A program made the translations under genes and the position numbers. From Maridesulfovibrio sp. (GTDB lineage Bacteria; Desulfobacterota; Desulfovibrionia; Desulfovibrionales; Desulfovibrionaceae), in NCBI RefSeq assembly GCF_963678865.1, contig NZ_OY787459.1, positions 2,074,501 through 2,138,500 of the forward strand: a DNA stretch of 64,000 bases, read 5' to 3'. Every line of letters begins with the position of its first letter. The first letter of the stretch is position 1. This document shows positions 35,384-43,907 of this stretch, in pieces. Under the pieces are notes generated by a model. That model saw only the letters and a program-made list of their open reading frames with translations, had not been told where the DNA came from and made no database searches.

Positions 35384-36841
35384 ATGCATATTGAATTTCC
35401 GCCTTTCAAAATTCTGGTACTGGCCCCTTTCTCCCCGGCACTGGAAACAGACAATCCCCCGTGCATCAACACAGACCCTTTCTCCATTGATCAGGCTCTG
35501 GCCCAGCTTAATCCCAGCCTCGACATTCCCCTGAACCGAAATATATTTCCCACAGCATCAATCAATATTTCCATCAGCAAACTGGCCGATTTCCGGCCCA
35601 AAAACATCAGCCGCACCCCGGAATTCAAAAATATCATCAGCCGGATGACGGAAAACGTCCTTCCGCAACCACAAACAAAGCAATCCCCACAAGAATCTGC
35701 CGTGCTGGATGATATTCTTGCCATGGTAAGCAGCGGTGAGCAGGAGCAAGAGTCATTCGGCAGCCCGGAAAAACAGGACCGCCCTAAAAATGAACTGCTG
35801 AAGGCAATTTTCACCGACCCTGTTTTCAGAAAAATGGAAGCAGCATGGCGGGGCTTGGAGTTGCCGGCCAGACAACTTTCTTCCGGCTGCAGGGTCAATG
35901 TTGAATTCAACCTCATCCCCATTTCCGAGAGCAACCTGATCCCGGTTCTGGACAGGCTGAACAGAGAATCTGCCGAAGTTCCTCCCGGATTGATCCTGCT
36001 GGATATGGACTTGAGCAACTCACCCCGATCTATAGATAAGCTAGAAAAAATCATGACTTTTTCTGAATCCATGCTGACCCCGGCAATCATTGGATTCGGG
36101 CCACAATTCCTCGGGCTGGAGAATTGGGCGGAAACAGACAAACTGCCCTTCATCCCCTCCCTGCTGGAGGGACCTGAATACGGACGCTGGAAAACCCTGC
36201 GCCAGCAAACTTCCGCTGGGTGGATAATGGCCTGTGCCGGACAGATAATGGGCAGGACCATGCACATCCCGGAAGCTGGATACGACAACACATCTCTTTC
36301 CGAACGGGGGCCGCTATGGACAAGCTCTGTATGGGCCGTGGCGGCTCTTTGCACACGCAGCCTAGCTGAAAATGACCGGGCCACGCTTTTCGGTAACCAT
36401 TCCAGCACCCGTTTGGAAGGACTGCCCCTTGCCGAAGGACCCAGACCAAGTCCGGTCTCCCCTCCTTTGGGAACGGAACGGATCAAGGATTTTCGTCTGG
36501 CAGGTCTGAACGTGTTGGCCTTCAACGGAGATCAGGCATTTTTGCTCGGTGCAGTATCCATCGATGGCGGACCGCTTAACCTGAGGCTCTATCTTTCTAG
36601 GCTGATCCATTTCCTTATTCTGCTCTCTACTGAAAAACGTAAAGAATTCATTGATCTTGAACCACAGCTAACCAAAACCGTGTCCCTATTTCTGCAACAG
36701 CAGGGCTACCCGGCACCTCAGGATTTGAGCATTAAAAAAGGAGAACCGTCCGCTGAGACGATTCCCCTTGAAATCACAATAACGCCGGGCTCAGAAATTC
36801 TGCCCGGAAATGCGCCAATCAGTTTTGGATTCAATTGGTAA
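35384..36841 (+). CDS. Fused, shortened TssB-TssC-like sheath paralogue
   Basis: A 485-residue protein, the only plus-strand gene in the T6SS cluster. Its N-terminus (FPPFKILVLAPFSP, then FKNIISRMTENVL) resembles TssB, whose start is LKLLVVGDFTQK. After a low-complexity linker at about 105-140, residues with KMEAAWRGLELPARQL match TssC KMESSWRSLKFLIDRT. FGPQFLGLENWAE, then GPEYGRWKTLRQQ, match TssC GPDFFGIEKWSEL and MPQYAKWNAFRES. The canonical tssB and tssC are also present, so this is an extra, diverged and fused copy, perhaps a cap, adaptor or assembly factor. The ATG follows GAGG; a TTG 25 codons upstream is less likely. Confidence 0.75.
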   Translation: MHIEFPPFKILVLAPFSPALETDNPPCINTDPFSIDQALAQLNPSLDIPLNRNIFPTASINISISKLADFRPKNISRTPEFKNIISRMTENVLPQPQTKQSPQESAVLDDILAMVSSGEQEQESFGSPEKQDRPKNELLKAIFTDPVFRKMEAAWRGLELPARQLSSGCRVNVEFNLIPISESNLIPVLDRLNRESAEVPPGLILLDMDLSNSPRSIDKLEKIMTFSESMLTPAIIGFGPQFLGLENWAETDKLPFIPSLLEGPEYGRWKTLRQQTSAGWIMACAGQIMGRTMHIPEAGYDNTSLSERGPLWTSSVWAVAALCTRSLAENDRATLFGNHSSTRLEGLPLAEGPRPSPVSPPLGTERIKDFRLAGLNVLAFNGDQAFLLGAVSIDGGPLNLRLYLSRLIHFLILLSTEKRKEFIDLEPQLTKTVSLFLQQQGYPAPQDLSIKKGEPSAETIPLEITITPGSEILPGNAPISFGFNW

Positions 36842-36880
36842 TTTGATGCGTTACGCGCTTTTTAAAGTTATCAACCTTAA

Positions 36881-37654
36881 CTATTTAAGCTGCAACGAAT
36901 AAAACTCAGCATCGTCTCCTTCCGGAAATTCGCCGAAGATCATTGCGTCCGGTGTTCCGGTTACTTTGACGAAATAGGATTCGTTCTCGCCCAATTCATT
37001 TTTCACGGCCCAGCCGATGAAATCCTTGCCGGACATTTCCATCTTCAAGCCCTTCATGGGATAATTGAGCACGCATTTTTCCGGCAATTGCCCGGCAGGC
37101 CCTACACCGTGCGCGCCGATATCACCGTTGCTAACGCCAAGCAGTGCCCCCTTCCATTCATGACCCGGAGCTGGGCCGACTTCAATCCACAATCCCAGAC
37201 TGGGCAAAGGATAAAGGTCAAAACGGTATTCAGACTCAACTTTCTTGATCGGCATATTGGCTTTGGCCGCAAGCTTGGCGCCAAGCTTGGCCCCGTCCAC
37301 CACTTCCGCACCGCGCAGCATGGTCGGCAGTGTTGCAGGATCAAGTTCGCCGTCATCACATATACACAGGATCGGAAAGCCATGTCCGCGCCGGGCCTGA
37401 ACAGCAGCTGCCAGCAATCCCAGACCGAAACGGATTTCAGGATTTTCATAGCTGCTCTTGCCGCCCTTGATAAGCCAGACACCGACTTCCGGCTTATCCA
37501 TTTCACCGATAGGTCCGGCCCATTCCATCTTTTCCAGATTATCAGACCAGAAATGACCGTTCACGCCCAATCCGTACCGGGTCACAGTCTGGAAAAGACC
37601 CTTGCCCTTGGCTTCGTCTTTTTCAAGAATAGATATGAAGATACTTTTTGACAT
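36881..37654 (-). CDS. T6SS-linked protein of unknown function
   Basis: A 257-residue protein with no family I recognise. No signal peptide or membrane helix. The middle (VGVWLIKGGKSSYENPEIRF, then GFPILCICDDGELDPATLP) suggests an alpha/beta fold; the C-terminal half is beta-rich with many Gly and charged residues. Good ribosome site CCGGAGGCAACAC. It lies downstream of the PAAR-like gene, from which a 19-bp stem hairpin and repeats separate it, and it converges with the TssBC-like gene. Position near the tip module makes a secreted effector, its partner, or an accessory protein possible, but there is no toxin motif. Confidence 0.6.
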   Translation of the reverse strand: MSKSIFISILEKDEAKGKGLFQTVTRYGLGVNGHFWSDNLEKMEWAGPIGEMDKPEVGVWLIKGGKSSYENPEIRFGLGLLAAAVQARRGHGFPILCICDDGELDPATLPTMLRGAEVVDGAKLGAKLAAKANMPIKKVESEYRFDLYPLPSLGLWIEVGPAPGHEWKGALLGVSNGDIGAHGVGPAGQLPEKCVLNYPMKGLKMEMSGKDFIGWAVKNELGENESYFVKVTGTPDAMIFGEFPEGDDAEFYSLQLK

Positions 37655-37664
37655 GTGTTGCCTC

Positions 37665-37735
37665 CGGCGGCTCTCCGAGGGCCAGAGAACCCTTTTGAAA
37701 AAGGGTTCTCTGGACTCTCCTAAAACTTTTAGCTG
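37665..37735. repeat. Intergenic hairpin repeat, family A (copy in T6SS)
   Basis: GCCTCCGGCGGCTCTCCGAG, 14-bp stem CAGAGAACCCTTTT/AAAAGGGTTCTCTG (37683-37696 with 37699-37712), tail CTCTCCTAAAACTTTTAGCT. Nearly identical to the copy after larC. Confidence 0.75.
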
Positions 37736-37779
37736 TTTTAAATTAACCTGTTAACTACAAATTTTGCGCTAATAACGAC

Positions 37780-37862
37780 GAAGCCCTATCAAAAGGTTTT
37801 GAAGGGATGGGGTCTGGGGAAGGGAAACTTTTGCAAAAGTTTCCCTTCCCCAGCCGCCGGAG
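37780..37862 (-). terminator. Strong hairpin and family A repeat after the PAAR-like gene
   Basis: Perfect 19-bp stem (37814-37832 with 37835-37853, loop GC), plus reversed family A flanks (ACGAAGCCCTATCAAAAGG and GCCGCCGGAGGC). It probably ends the long tssA-to-PAAR transcript. Confidence 0.7.
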
Positions 37863-37865
37863 GCA

Positions 37866-38270
37866 TCATCCTAACGTTAAAACAGTCACCTGACTTGGAA
37901 CAGAGCAGATACCGGGGGCATTGGGCAACACAGCCAGACAATTCTGCCCGGTCACACTGGTCAGCCGCTGCACGGGGATGCCGTCGGCAAGGATAGTGAT
38001 GCAGCCGACAATGTACTCCGTCTGCCCGGACTCCAGATGCGAAACAACTCCCATCTCCACGCCCGGTTCATCGCCTTCACTGACCAGTCCAAGCGAGAGC
38101 TGATTCAGGGTGGGCATGCAATCGCAAAGCACGTTGTATGCTGCCGGGGCCGATGTAGCTGACTCGGCAATATTCGGGTAGGGAACCGGCACCGGAACAG
38201 GACCCGCAGGGGTCAGGCAGACATCCGGGAACCCCATATCCATACCTGCTCCCATGGTAAGCGCAAACAT
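37866..38270 (-). CDS. DUF4150 PAAR-like spike protein
   Basis: A 134-residue PAAR-like protein that sharpens the tip of the T6SS spike by binding VgrG. It begins MFALTMGAGMDMGFPDVCLT with PAGPVPVPVPYPN, the DUF4150 opening, and has repeated Gly/Pro turns and cysteines, later NCLAVLPNAPGI. No C-terminal toxin domain is fused, so any cargo must be separate. It is coupled to the DUF3540 gene, and RBS AAGGAG precedes it. Confidence 0.85.
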   Translation of the reverse strand: MFALTMGAGMDMGFPDVCLTPAGPVPVPVPYPNIAESATSAPAAYNVLCDCMPTLNQLSLGLVSEGDEPGVEMGVVSHLESGQTEYIVGCITILADGIPVQRLTSVTGQNCLAVLPNAPGICSVPSQVTVLTLG

Positions 38271-38287
38271 ATGATACTCCTTGATTT

Positions 38288-38911
38288 TTAACCCATATGG
38301 ATCAATTCACCATCAATCTTTACATGTTCCTCTGAAACAATCATGGTATTTTTACTCTGTATGGTCAGGGTTTCATCCACCAGCTGACGCCGGGACTCGG
38401 TCTGACAATCCTCATGTTCCCTGGTGAAACGGAAATAATTGACCACCCGGCGGGTAAATTCCCGGCTGACCTCATCCACATTCCCGGCAACCTTCTTGAC
38501 CCGTTCAATATTGCTGCTGAACAAACGCGAGGTAAGCGAGATCTTTCCTGCTGAAATTTCCACATCATTGGCATGCAGGGCCACTTTGTCGCTGATGCAA
38601 TTCAATTCATCATCAGCGGCAATGGTCAGACTCCCATTTTTACTGCGCAAAGTAACATCGCCATCGATTTCCAGAGAAGTCGCCGTCTCCGCTGCCCTTG
38701 CCAGAACCGATAGAATCCAGACCACGCCCTGTGCATCAATGGATACCAACACACTGTCACCCGCTTCCGGGCTGACCAGACAACTGACCGCCTTCTGCGC
38801 TTCAAGTTCTCCAAGGGAAGTCTCAACAACCACACCATCATCAGCCAAAACCACCCGCCCATACTCAAGCTGAGGTGTAACCGTTTCATGTTTTTTCGCC
38901 AGATTATTCAT
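38288..38911 (-). CDS. DUF3540 T6SS tip-module protein
   Basis: A 207-residue protein of the DUF3540 family, regularly encoded between DUF2169 and PAAR-like genes in T6SS tip clusters. It has an N-terminal OB-like portion (VVLADDGVVVETSLGELEA) and a repetitive beta-strand region with alternating small and polar residues (LEIDGDVTLRSKNGSLTIAA) like a gp5/VgrG needle. Start ATG at 38911 follows GGAGG; a 9-codon extension is possible. Likely an accessory spike or adaptor. Confidence 0.8.
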   Translation of the reverse strand: MNNLAKKHETVTPQLEYGRVVLADDGVVVETSLGELEAQKAVSCLVSPEAGDSVLVSIDAQGVVWILSVLARAAETATSLEIDGDVTLRSKNGSLTIAADDELNCISDKVALHANDVEISAGKISLTSRLFSSNIERVKKVAGNVDEVSREFTRRVVNYFRFTREHEDCQTESRRQLVDETLTIQSKNTMIVSEEHVKIDGELIHMG

Positions 38912-39003
38912 ATATCCTCCATCGTTGAAGAACCGCATTAATTATATTCTCATACTACGCTAGAAACCGCCGCAAAGCGGCTGATAAAAAGTTTTGGGAG
39001 GCA

Positions 39004-40065
39004 TCAACCATGCACCCAGTTTTCGGCTTCCTCCATATCCTTATCCGTACCCTGCAGCATAATCAGGGACGCTCCGTCCCAATGCGTATCCTTCTCAATT
39101 ATACGATGCAGCTTGGCCCGGTACATGGACGCCCTGCTGAAATCCGCATGGGTCAGATCTGCGTGCGAAAAATCAGAATGTTGCAAACTTGCCCCGACAA
39201 ATTTTGTAGCCTGACAAATCGCCTTGGCAAATATGGCATGAACCATAATCGCACCGCTGAAGTCGGCAATAGTTGCATCCACACCGCCCAGATAAGCCTT
39301 GGTTAAATCTGCACGACTAAAATCAGCTTCACGCAGAATTGCTCCGCTAAGCATGCAGCTGCGCAATGTTGCCCCTGACAAGTTGGCCGCGGTCAGGTCC
39401 GCACCCATAAAATTGGACATGGTCAGGTCCGCACCGGAAAGATCGGCTCCGCGCAGATTGGCGCTATCCAGCAACACCTGTGAAAAAAGCTGCCCGGAAA
39501 TATCCTGATTCTCCAGATCCGCTTCACGCATCATAATCTTGAAATAGGTCCCGCCCTTGAACTTGGTCCCCTTGAAAGAAGAACCGTTAAACACCACCCG
39601 GTCCAGATTGGCACCGAAAAAATCAGCACCGTCGAGACCGGAATGAGAAAGCACGGTTTTGACTATCTTCATCGAGCGCATGTTCGCATTCTTGAAACTG
39701 GAATGCTGGGCCATGGACCATGTCAGTTCTGCCCCGGTAAGATCTGCATCGCTGAAATCCGTTTTCTGAAGGGTCGCCATATGTATTTTCGCTTCTTTGA
39801 AAGATGCTCCGACAAAACTCATACCCTGCAGGTTGACCTTGGTCAGGTCGGTCCCGTCAAAACGCGCTTCGTTGAACTCGCATTTTTTGAACCCGGTCTT
39901 GAGAATATTGGCACCGGAAAGGTCGGCACCATTCAGCTTCACATTCCGAAAACGCCCCCCGGTAAGGTCCGCGCCGGAAAGATCGGCACCGGAAAGATCG
40001 ATGTCATGCAAGGTCTGATTATCAACAATAGACGCAAGTATCTGTTCGCGAGAGAGAGTGCTCAT
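39004..40065 (-). CDS. Pentapeptide-repeat protein of the T6SS tip module
   Basis: A 353-residue pentapeptide-repeat protein built almost wholly of A(D/N)LXX repeats (for example DLSGADLSGADLTGG), forming a right-handed quadrilateral beta-helix of roughly 60 repeats. Its ATG overlaps the preceding DUF2169-pentapeptide stop by four bases (ATGA), so the two are translationally coupled. It may pair with the C-terminal helix of that protein as an extended adaptor. No enzymatic domain. The 15-base DNA periodicity from 39.1 to 40.05 kb is due to these repeats. Confidence 0.85.
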   Translation of the reverse strand: MSTLSREQILASIVDNQTLHDIDLSGADLSGADLTGGRFRNVKLNGADLSGANILKTGFKKCEFNEARFDGTDLTKVNLQGMSFVGASFKEAKIHMATLQKTDFSDADLTGAELTWSMAQHSSFKNANMRSMKIVKTVLSHSGLDGADFFGANLDRVVFNGSSFKGTKFKGGTYFKIMMREADLENQDISGQLFSQVLLDSANLRGADLSGADLTMSNFMGADLTAANLSGATLRSCMLSGAILREADFSRADLTKAYLGGVDATIADFSGAIMVHAIFAKAICQATKFVGASLQHSDFSHADLTHADFSRASMYRAKLHRIIEKDTHWDGASLIMLQGTDKDMEEAENWVHG

Positions 40066-43000
40066 GAGTCGTCATCCAGCAGTTCGAGTTTACCGTGCAA
40101 CTGGCTGCGCTTTAGATTGGCTGCTTCGAAACGAGTATCGCCAAGCACCGACTTGTAAAAATCCACGGCAAAAAGGTTGGAACCGCGCAGATCGGTATCC
40201 ACCAGCCGGGCCTTGCGCATGCCGCCCATGTGTATATTCGCGGCCCGCATGGATGCGGCTTCAAGATTACTCTTGGTAAAACGGGCTCCTTTGGCGGAAA
40301 CTCCGTTAAGATTGGCCCGGACCATTTGGGAATTATCTATCAGCCCGTTTTCAAAGTTCGCACCCCGGAAATCAGATCCGGTAAAATCTGACTCGCGCAA
40401 GGCCGCACCACGTAAAGTGGCATTGCGAAAATCAGAATCCTTGAAACTGGAATTGCGCCCGGTGCGCAGCTTATCCAGATTGGCATCAGTAAAATTTACC
40501 TTCTGCGCATCTACGTCATTGAACAGGGATTCGTTCACCGATGCCCCACTGAAATCAGCTTGGGTAAGCGAAGAAGACTTGAATATGGATTTCTTGATAC
40601 TGGATTTGCTGAAATCAGCTTTATCCGCCCTGCCGCTGATCATGCACATATTGATACGCGCGCCTGTGAGATCGGCTGCGCTGAAATCAGTTTTTTCTAA
40701 AATAGCCATGTGTAGATCAGCATTATGCAGCACTGCTTTGGGAAACTGCGCATCCTTGAACACAGCCTGTGCAGCACTGGCTCCGCTAAGATTGCTTTCC
40801 GCGAACAGGGCTTTATTAAACAAACCGCGACCAAGATCTGCACCTTGGAGGGAAGCCCCGCTGAAATCCGCTCTTATAGCCAAAGCCTGCACCAGCTTGG
40901 CTTTATCGAGGTTTGCGTCCTTAAAATTCGTTCTCTTAAGCTGGCATTTACTCAAATCCGCTCCACTGAGATCAAGACCGGAAAGGTCCACCCCGCTGAG
41001 CACTGCGCCGACCAAGGACTTGCCCTGCTCGTGATAACGCAGCACTTCCTCACGAGTCAGCACACGCAGGGAGTCTGCGCTGAGACCGTGTTCGGCCAGC
41101 TTTGCTGCTCCTGCTTTCGGCAATTCCCTGGCTTTAAGCTTTTTAAGGCCCTCACCAAGTTCAATCTTCTTAAGCTTCAACTTGTTGAGCAGATCCGCCT
41201 TCTGGGCTTCAAGCTTGGCACCTGCTTTTTCAGCCTCGGCAGCTTCTGCTTCCATTTTAGCGGCTATTTCAGGAGTAATTTTCTTAGTCTTGCTCAGCTC
41301 TGCGGCATGACTCCTGATTTTAGCGGCAAACTCCTTCCCCATTTCAGCTGGCGACTGCTCAGACTTGCCGGCCCCAAGAACAACTTTTGAAGGATCTGCT
41401 CCGTACTTGGCATATTTCTCGGCCTTCTCGCGCATCAGGTTGAGCATCTCACTCTGCCGGGCTTTAAGCGGCTCGAACTTGGCCTCCATGCTTTTCTGGA
41501 CTTCGGCACGGATGCCCTTGGACAAACCCTTAATATCAGGGAACGGAGGCATGAAACCTTTGAGAAAATCCCCGCCCGGAAGTTCACCCTTTGCAGGCAT
41601 GTTCATGGACATAGCGTGTTCCGCGGCATGCTCTTCAGGCAGATGGTCCAGCACCCATTGGCGGATATCGCTGCCCTTCCTGCGCGAATCAAAAACCGTG
41701 TATCCGTACTCCAACTCCAACGGCTGAGCGGTCTTAAGTGCGGATTGCCAGTCGGCCCATTCTTTCCTCAGTGTGCTGTCTGCATTCCACTTTTCAGGCT
41801 GGACAACCAGCACGGCAAGTGCGTTTTTCAATTCCTTGGCTGCATCCTTGCCCGGCTTTTCCTTAGGTGACCCAAGGCTCAGGATGGAACAGAAATCACC
41901 CACCTCCTGCTCCATAAACATAGCCTGCAGCTCATCAGCCACGCAGACCACCGGTGCCGCAGCAGCTGCAGGCATGGTCGGCAAATCGATGAGCGTTGCG
42001 CTGGGCAGGAAAAGCGGTTCTTCATCCGATCCGGGAACAAGCTGCGCTTTACCATCTGCAAAATTACCCGGATTGATCTTGATGTGATTGAGCACCGGTC
42101 CCTCAAAACGAGGCAGCACCAGCCCTGCGGGAACGGAAAAATCCTCATCACCGTCCAACCCCCAATCCGCAGTGAATTCGTTCAGGCTTTCACTGTTCAC
42201 TCCCAACCACATACGCTTGATGGTCTTGCGCTCAATACCGAGGTCGGTAAGCTTCTTCATGGTATCCCGGTCATTTTCCAACGCCCTTCGCCAGCGTGCC
42301 ACCATCGGAAAACCACGGTCATGCCACGGATTGACCTTTTTATGTAATGGAAAATCTGCCGGGATAGGATCATCTGGATCAAGCCCATTCTGCTTAAGAT
42401 ACTCAGGTTTAATCCCCTTGAGCTTGGCCGCTGCTTTTTTAACTTCCTGCTCCCGGCTGGCTTCCAACCGCTTTTTGGTAGCGGAGAGCTTTGCTCCAGT
42501 TGCTGTCAGCTTTTTTTCAAGATCTGCAATCTTACCCCGGAATTTATCGAAAATGCCGAGATTGATCTCTACCAGATGCCCATGCTCGGCATGAGCCTTA
42601 CGGGCCATTGCTTCCAGATTGTCCAATGTCTTGTAGTGTCCGGCGATCATTTTCTGCGCCCCGGCGATAACTTCTTCCGGTTCCTGAGGCGGCATAGCCG
42701 GACGGTTACCAAGGGCCTTCTGGCGGATATCATCCGCAAATTTGGGAATATTCTTGATCTTAAGCAAAGATTTCTTAGCCTTCTGCATCACTTCCTCGGC
42801 CTTGGACATATCAATATCCACTCCCCGATTAAGAAGACTGATCTGTAAATCCCGGTAGTGTTCAATGGGCTTGGCTTCCTCGTCTTGTGCCTCATGACGA
42901 ATCAACACCCGCAAAACGTCTGCGCCCTCATCATCCACAACTTCGGTGGTGCCGCGATAGATGAGGAGCCCGCGCAGGATGGATGGAAAGAACCAGACAG

Positions 43001-43895
43001 TTTCCAGCCGGGTACTTACTTCGCGGAACTCCTCATCATCTTGTATCTGATGGGATGGCAGAGGCCCCACCGGAAATTTATGCGGTTTGAATTTTGTATT
43101 TACGGTTACAAAACAACGCATACGCAAGCGGGGCAGCATGCTTTCAATCAGCGGAAAATCAGGATGCATATTCTTGATTTCAACTGATTCCCCACCCTTG
43201 AAATAGCCGTCCACAAACTGGTCTTCACTGGCGGCATTGAAAAACTCGTAATCCATATCATCAGGGAAAAAAGGCCAACGTTCGTTCTTCCACCTTTCAT
43301 CATAGGTGCCGTTCTTCTGCGCCCGTTGCGGCCACATGAGATCCAGCGGTCCTAATCCTGCCGGGTCCGGCTTCTGGGACGGAGATCCGATCTGCTGCTG
43401 CGGCAGTTCCACATTGGGCAGTGGAACGGCCTCGGAACCATCGGGCATAGGGATCTTGCCCATGCCTTTACCCTGAGGATTCTTAGAATAGTCAGGTCCG
43501 CCGAAACCATTGGCCCAGACCACAGGCATTTCCACAAACGGCTCCGGCTCAGTGATCAAACCGTTTTTCCAGTAACGGTCCCCGAAAATATTCAGCGTCT
43601 TTTCCTTTGCCCCGACCCTGACCCGCACCTGCGAAGCCGGACGGGTCTGCCCACGCGGGGCAAAGCATGATCCGCTGACAAGAAACTCCCCACGAGGCTT
43701 GGGAACGCCCTGATCCAGAATCGGCTTTGGTCCCAATTGGGTCGGCACGGTCTTCCAGAGTTCCTGTTCATCGAGCAGGAGATCAGGATCATTAAGGTCA
43801 AAAAAAACCATCACCCCGACACTGAGGTAGAACTTATCCCTAATACCCAGCGGGCGCGGGAAAAAGGAATGCTGCTTTTCCTTGAATATCTTCAT
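40062..43895 (-). CDS. DUF2169 adaptor fused to coiled coil and pentapeptide repeats
   Basis: A 1277-residue protein. The N-terminal about 340 residues are a DUF2169 domain (FSFFPRPLGIRDKFYL-like opening, GRPASQVRVRVG, DRYWKNG), the T6SS adaptor/chaperone class that loads PAAR-like proteins and effectors onto VgrG. The middle has Ala/Lys/Glu-rich coiled coils (about 430-520 and 860-950) and a second folded part. From about 970 to the end lie pentapeptide repeats (LSGVDLSGLDLSGADLSKC). It follows vgrG by 12 bases. The unusually long fusion may act as a large scaffold for cargo. Confidence 0.85.
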   Translation of the reverse strand: MKIFKEKQHSFFPRPLGIRDKFYLSVGVMVFFDLNDPDLLLDEQELWKTVPTQLGPKPILDQGVPKPRGEFLVSGSCFAPRGQTRPASQVRVRVGAKEKTLNIFGDRYWKNGLITEPEPFVEMPVVWANGFGGPDYSKNPQGKGMGKIPMPDGSEAVPLPNVELPQQQIGSPSQKPDPAGLGPLDLMWPQRAQKNGTYDERWKNERWPFFPDDMDYEFFNAASEDQFVDGYFKGGESVEIKNMHPDFPLIESMLPRLRMRCFVTVNTKFKPHKFPVGPLPSHQIQDDEEFREVSTRLETVWFFPSILRGLLIYRGTTEVVDDEGADVLRVLIRHEAQDEEAKPIEHYRDLQISLLNRGVDIDMSKAEEVMQKAKKSLLKIKNIPKFADDIRQKALGNRPAMPPQEPEEVIAGAQKMIAGHYKTLDNLEAMARKAHAEHGHLVEINLGIFDKFRGKIADLEKKLTATGAKLSATKKRLEASREQEVKKAAAKLKGIKPEYLKQNGLDPDDPIPADFPLHKKVNPWHDRGFPMVARWRRALENDRDTMKKLTDLGIERKTIKRMWLGVNSESLNEFTADWGLDGDEDFSVPAGLVLPRFEGPVLNHIKINPGNFADGKAQLVPGSDEEPLFLPSATLIDLPTMPAAAAAPVVCVADELQAMFMEQEVGDFCSILSLGSPKEKPGKDAAKELKNALAVLVVQPEKWNADSTLRKEWADWQSALKTAQPLELEYGYTVFDSRRKGSDIRQWVLDHLPEEHAAEHAMSMNMPAKGELPGGDFLKGFMPPFPDIKGLSKGIRAEVQKSMEAKFEPLKARQSEMLNLMREKAEKYAKYGADPSKVVLGAGKSEQSPAEMGKEFAAKIRSHAAELSKTKKITPEIAAKMEAEAAEAEKAGAKLEAQKADLLNKLKLKKIELGEGLKKLKARELPKAGAAKLAEHGLSADSLRVLTREEVLRYHEQGKSLVGAVLSGVDLSGLDLSGADLSKCQLKRTNFKDANLDKAKLVQALAIRADFSGASLQGADLGRGLFNKALFAESNLSGASAAQAVFKDAQFPKAVLHNADLHMAILEKTDFSAADLTGARINMCMISGRADKADFSKSSIKKSIFKSSSLTQADFSGASVNESLFNDVDAQKVNFTDANLDKLRTGRNSSFKDSDFRNATLRGAALRESDFTGSDFRGANFENGLIDNSQMVRANLNGVSAKGARFTKSNLEAASMRAANIHMGGMRKARLVDTDLRGSNLFAVDFYKSVLGDTRFEAANLKRSQLHGKLELLDDDS

Positions 43896-43907
43896 GATAC
43901 TCCGGGG

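Noticed and set aside
36881-37654. The 257-aa protein as a TIR-like or nucleoside-processing toxin
   Set aside because: The alpha/beta pattern is suggestive, but no catalytic Glu motif or other signature could be identified.
39100-41040. Periodic 15-base DNA pattern resembling a repeat array
   Set aside because: It is the coding sequence of pentapeptide repeats in two proteins; there are no spacers, so it is not CRISPR.
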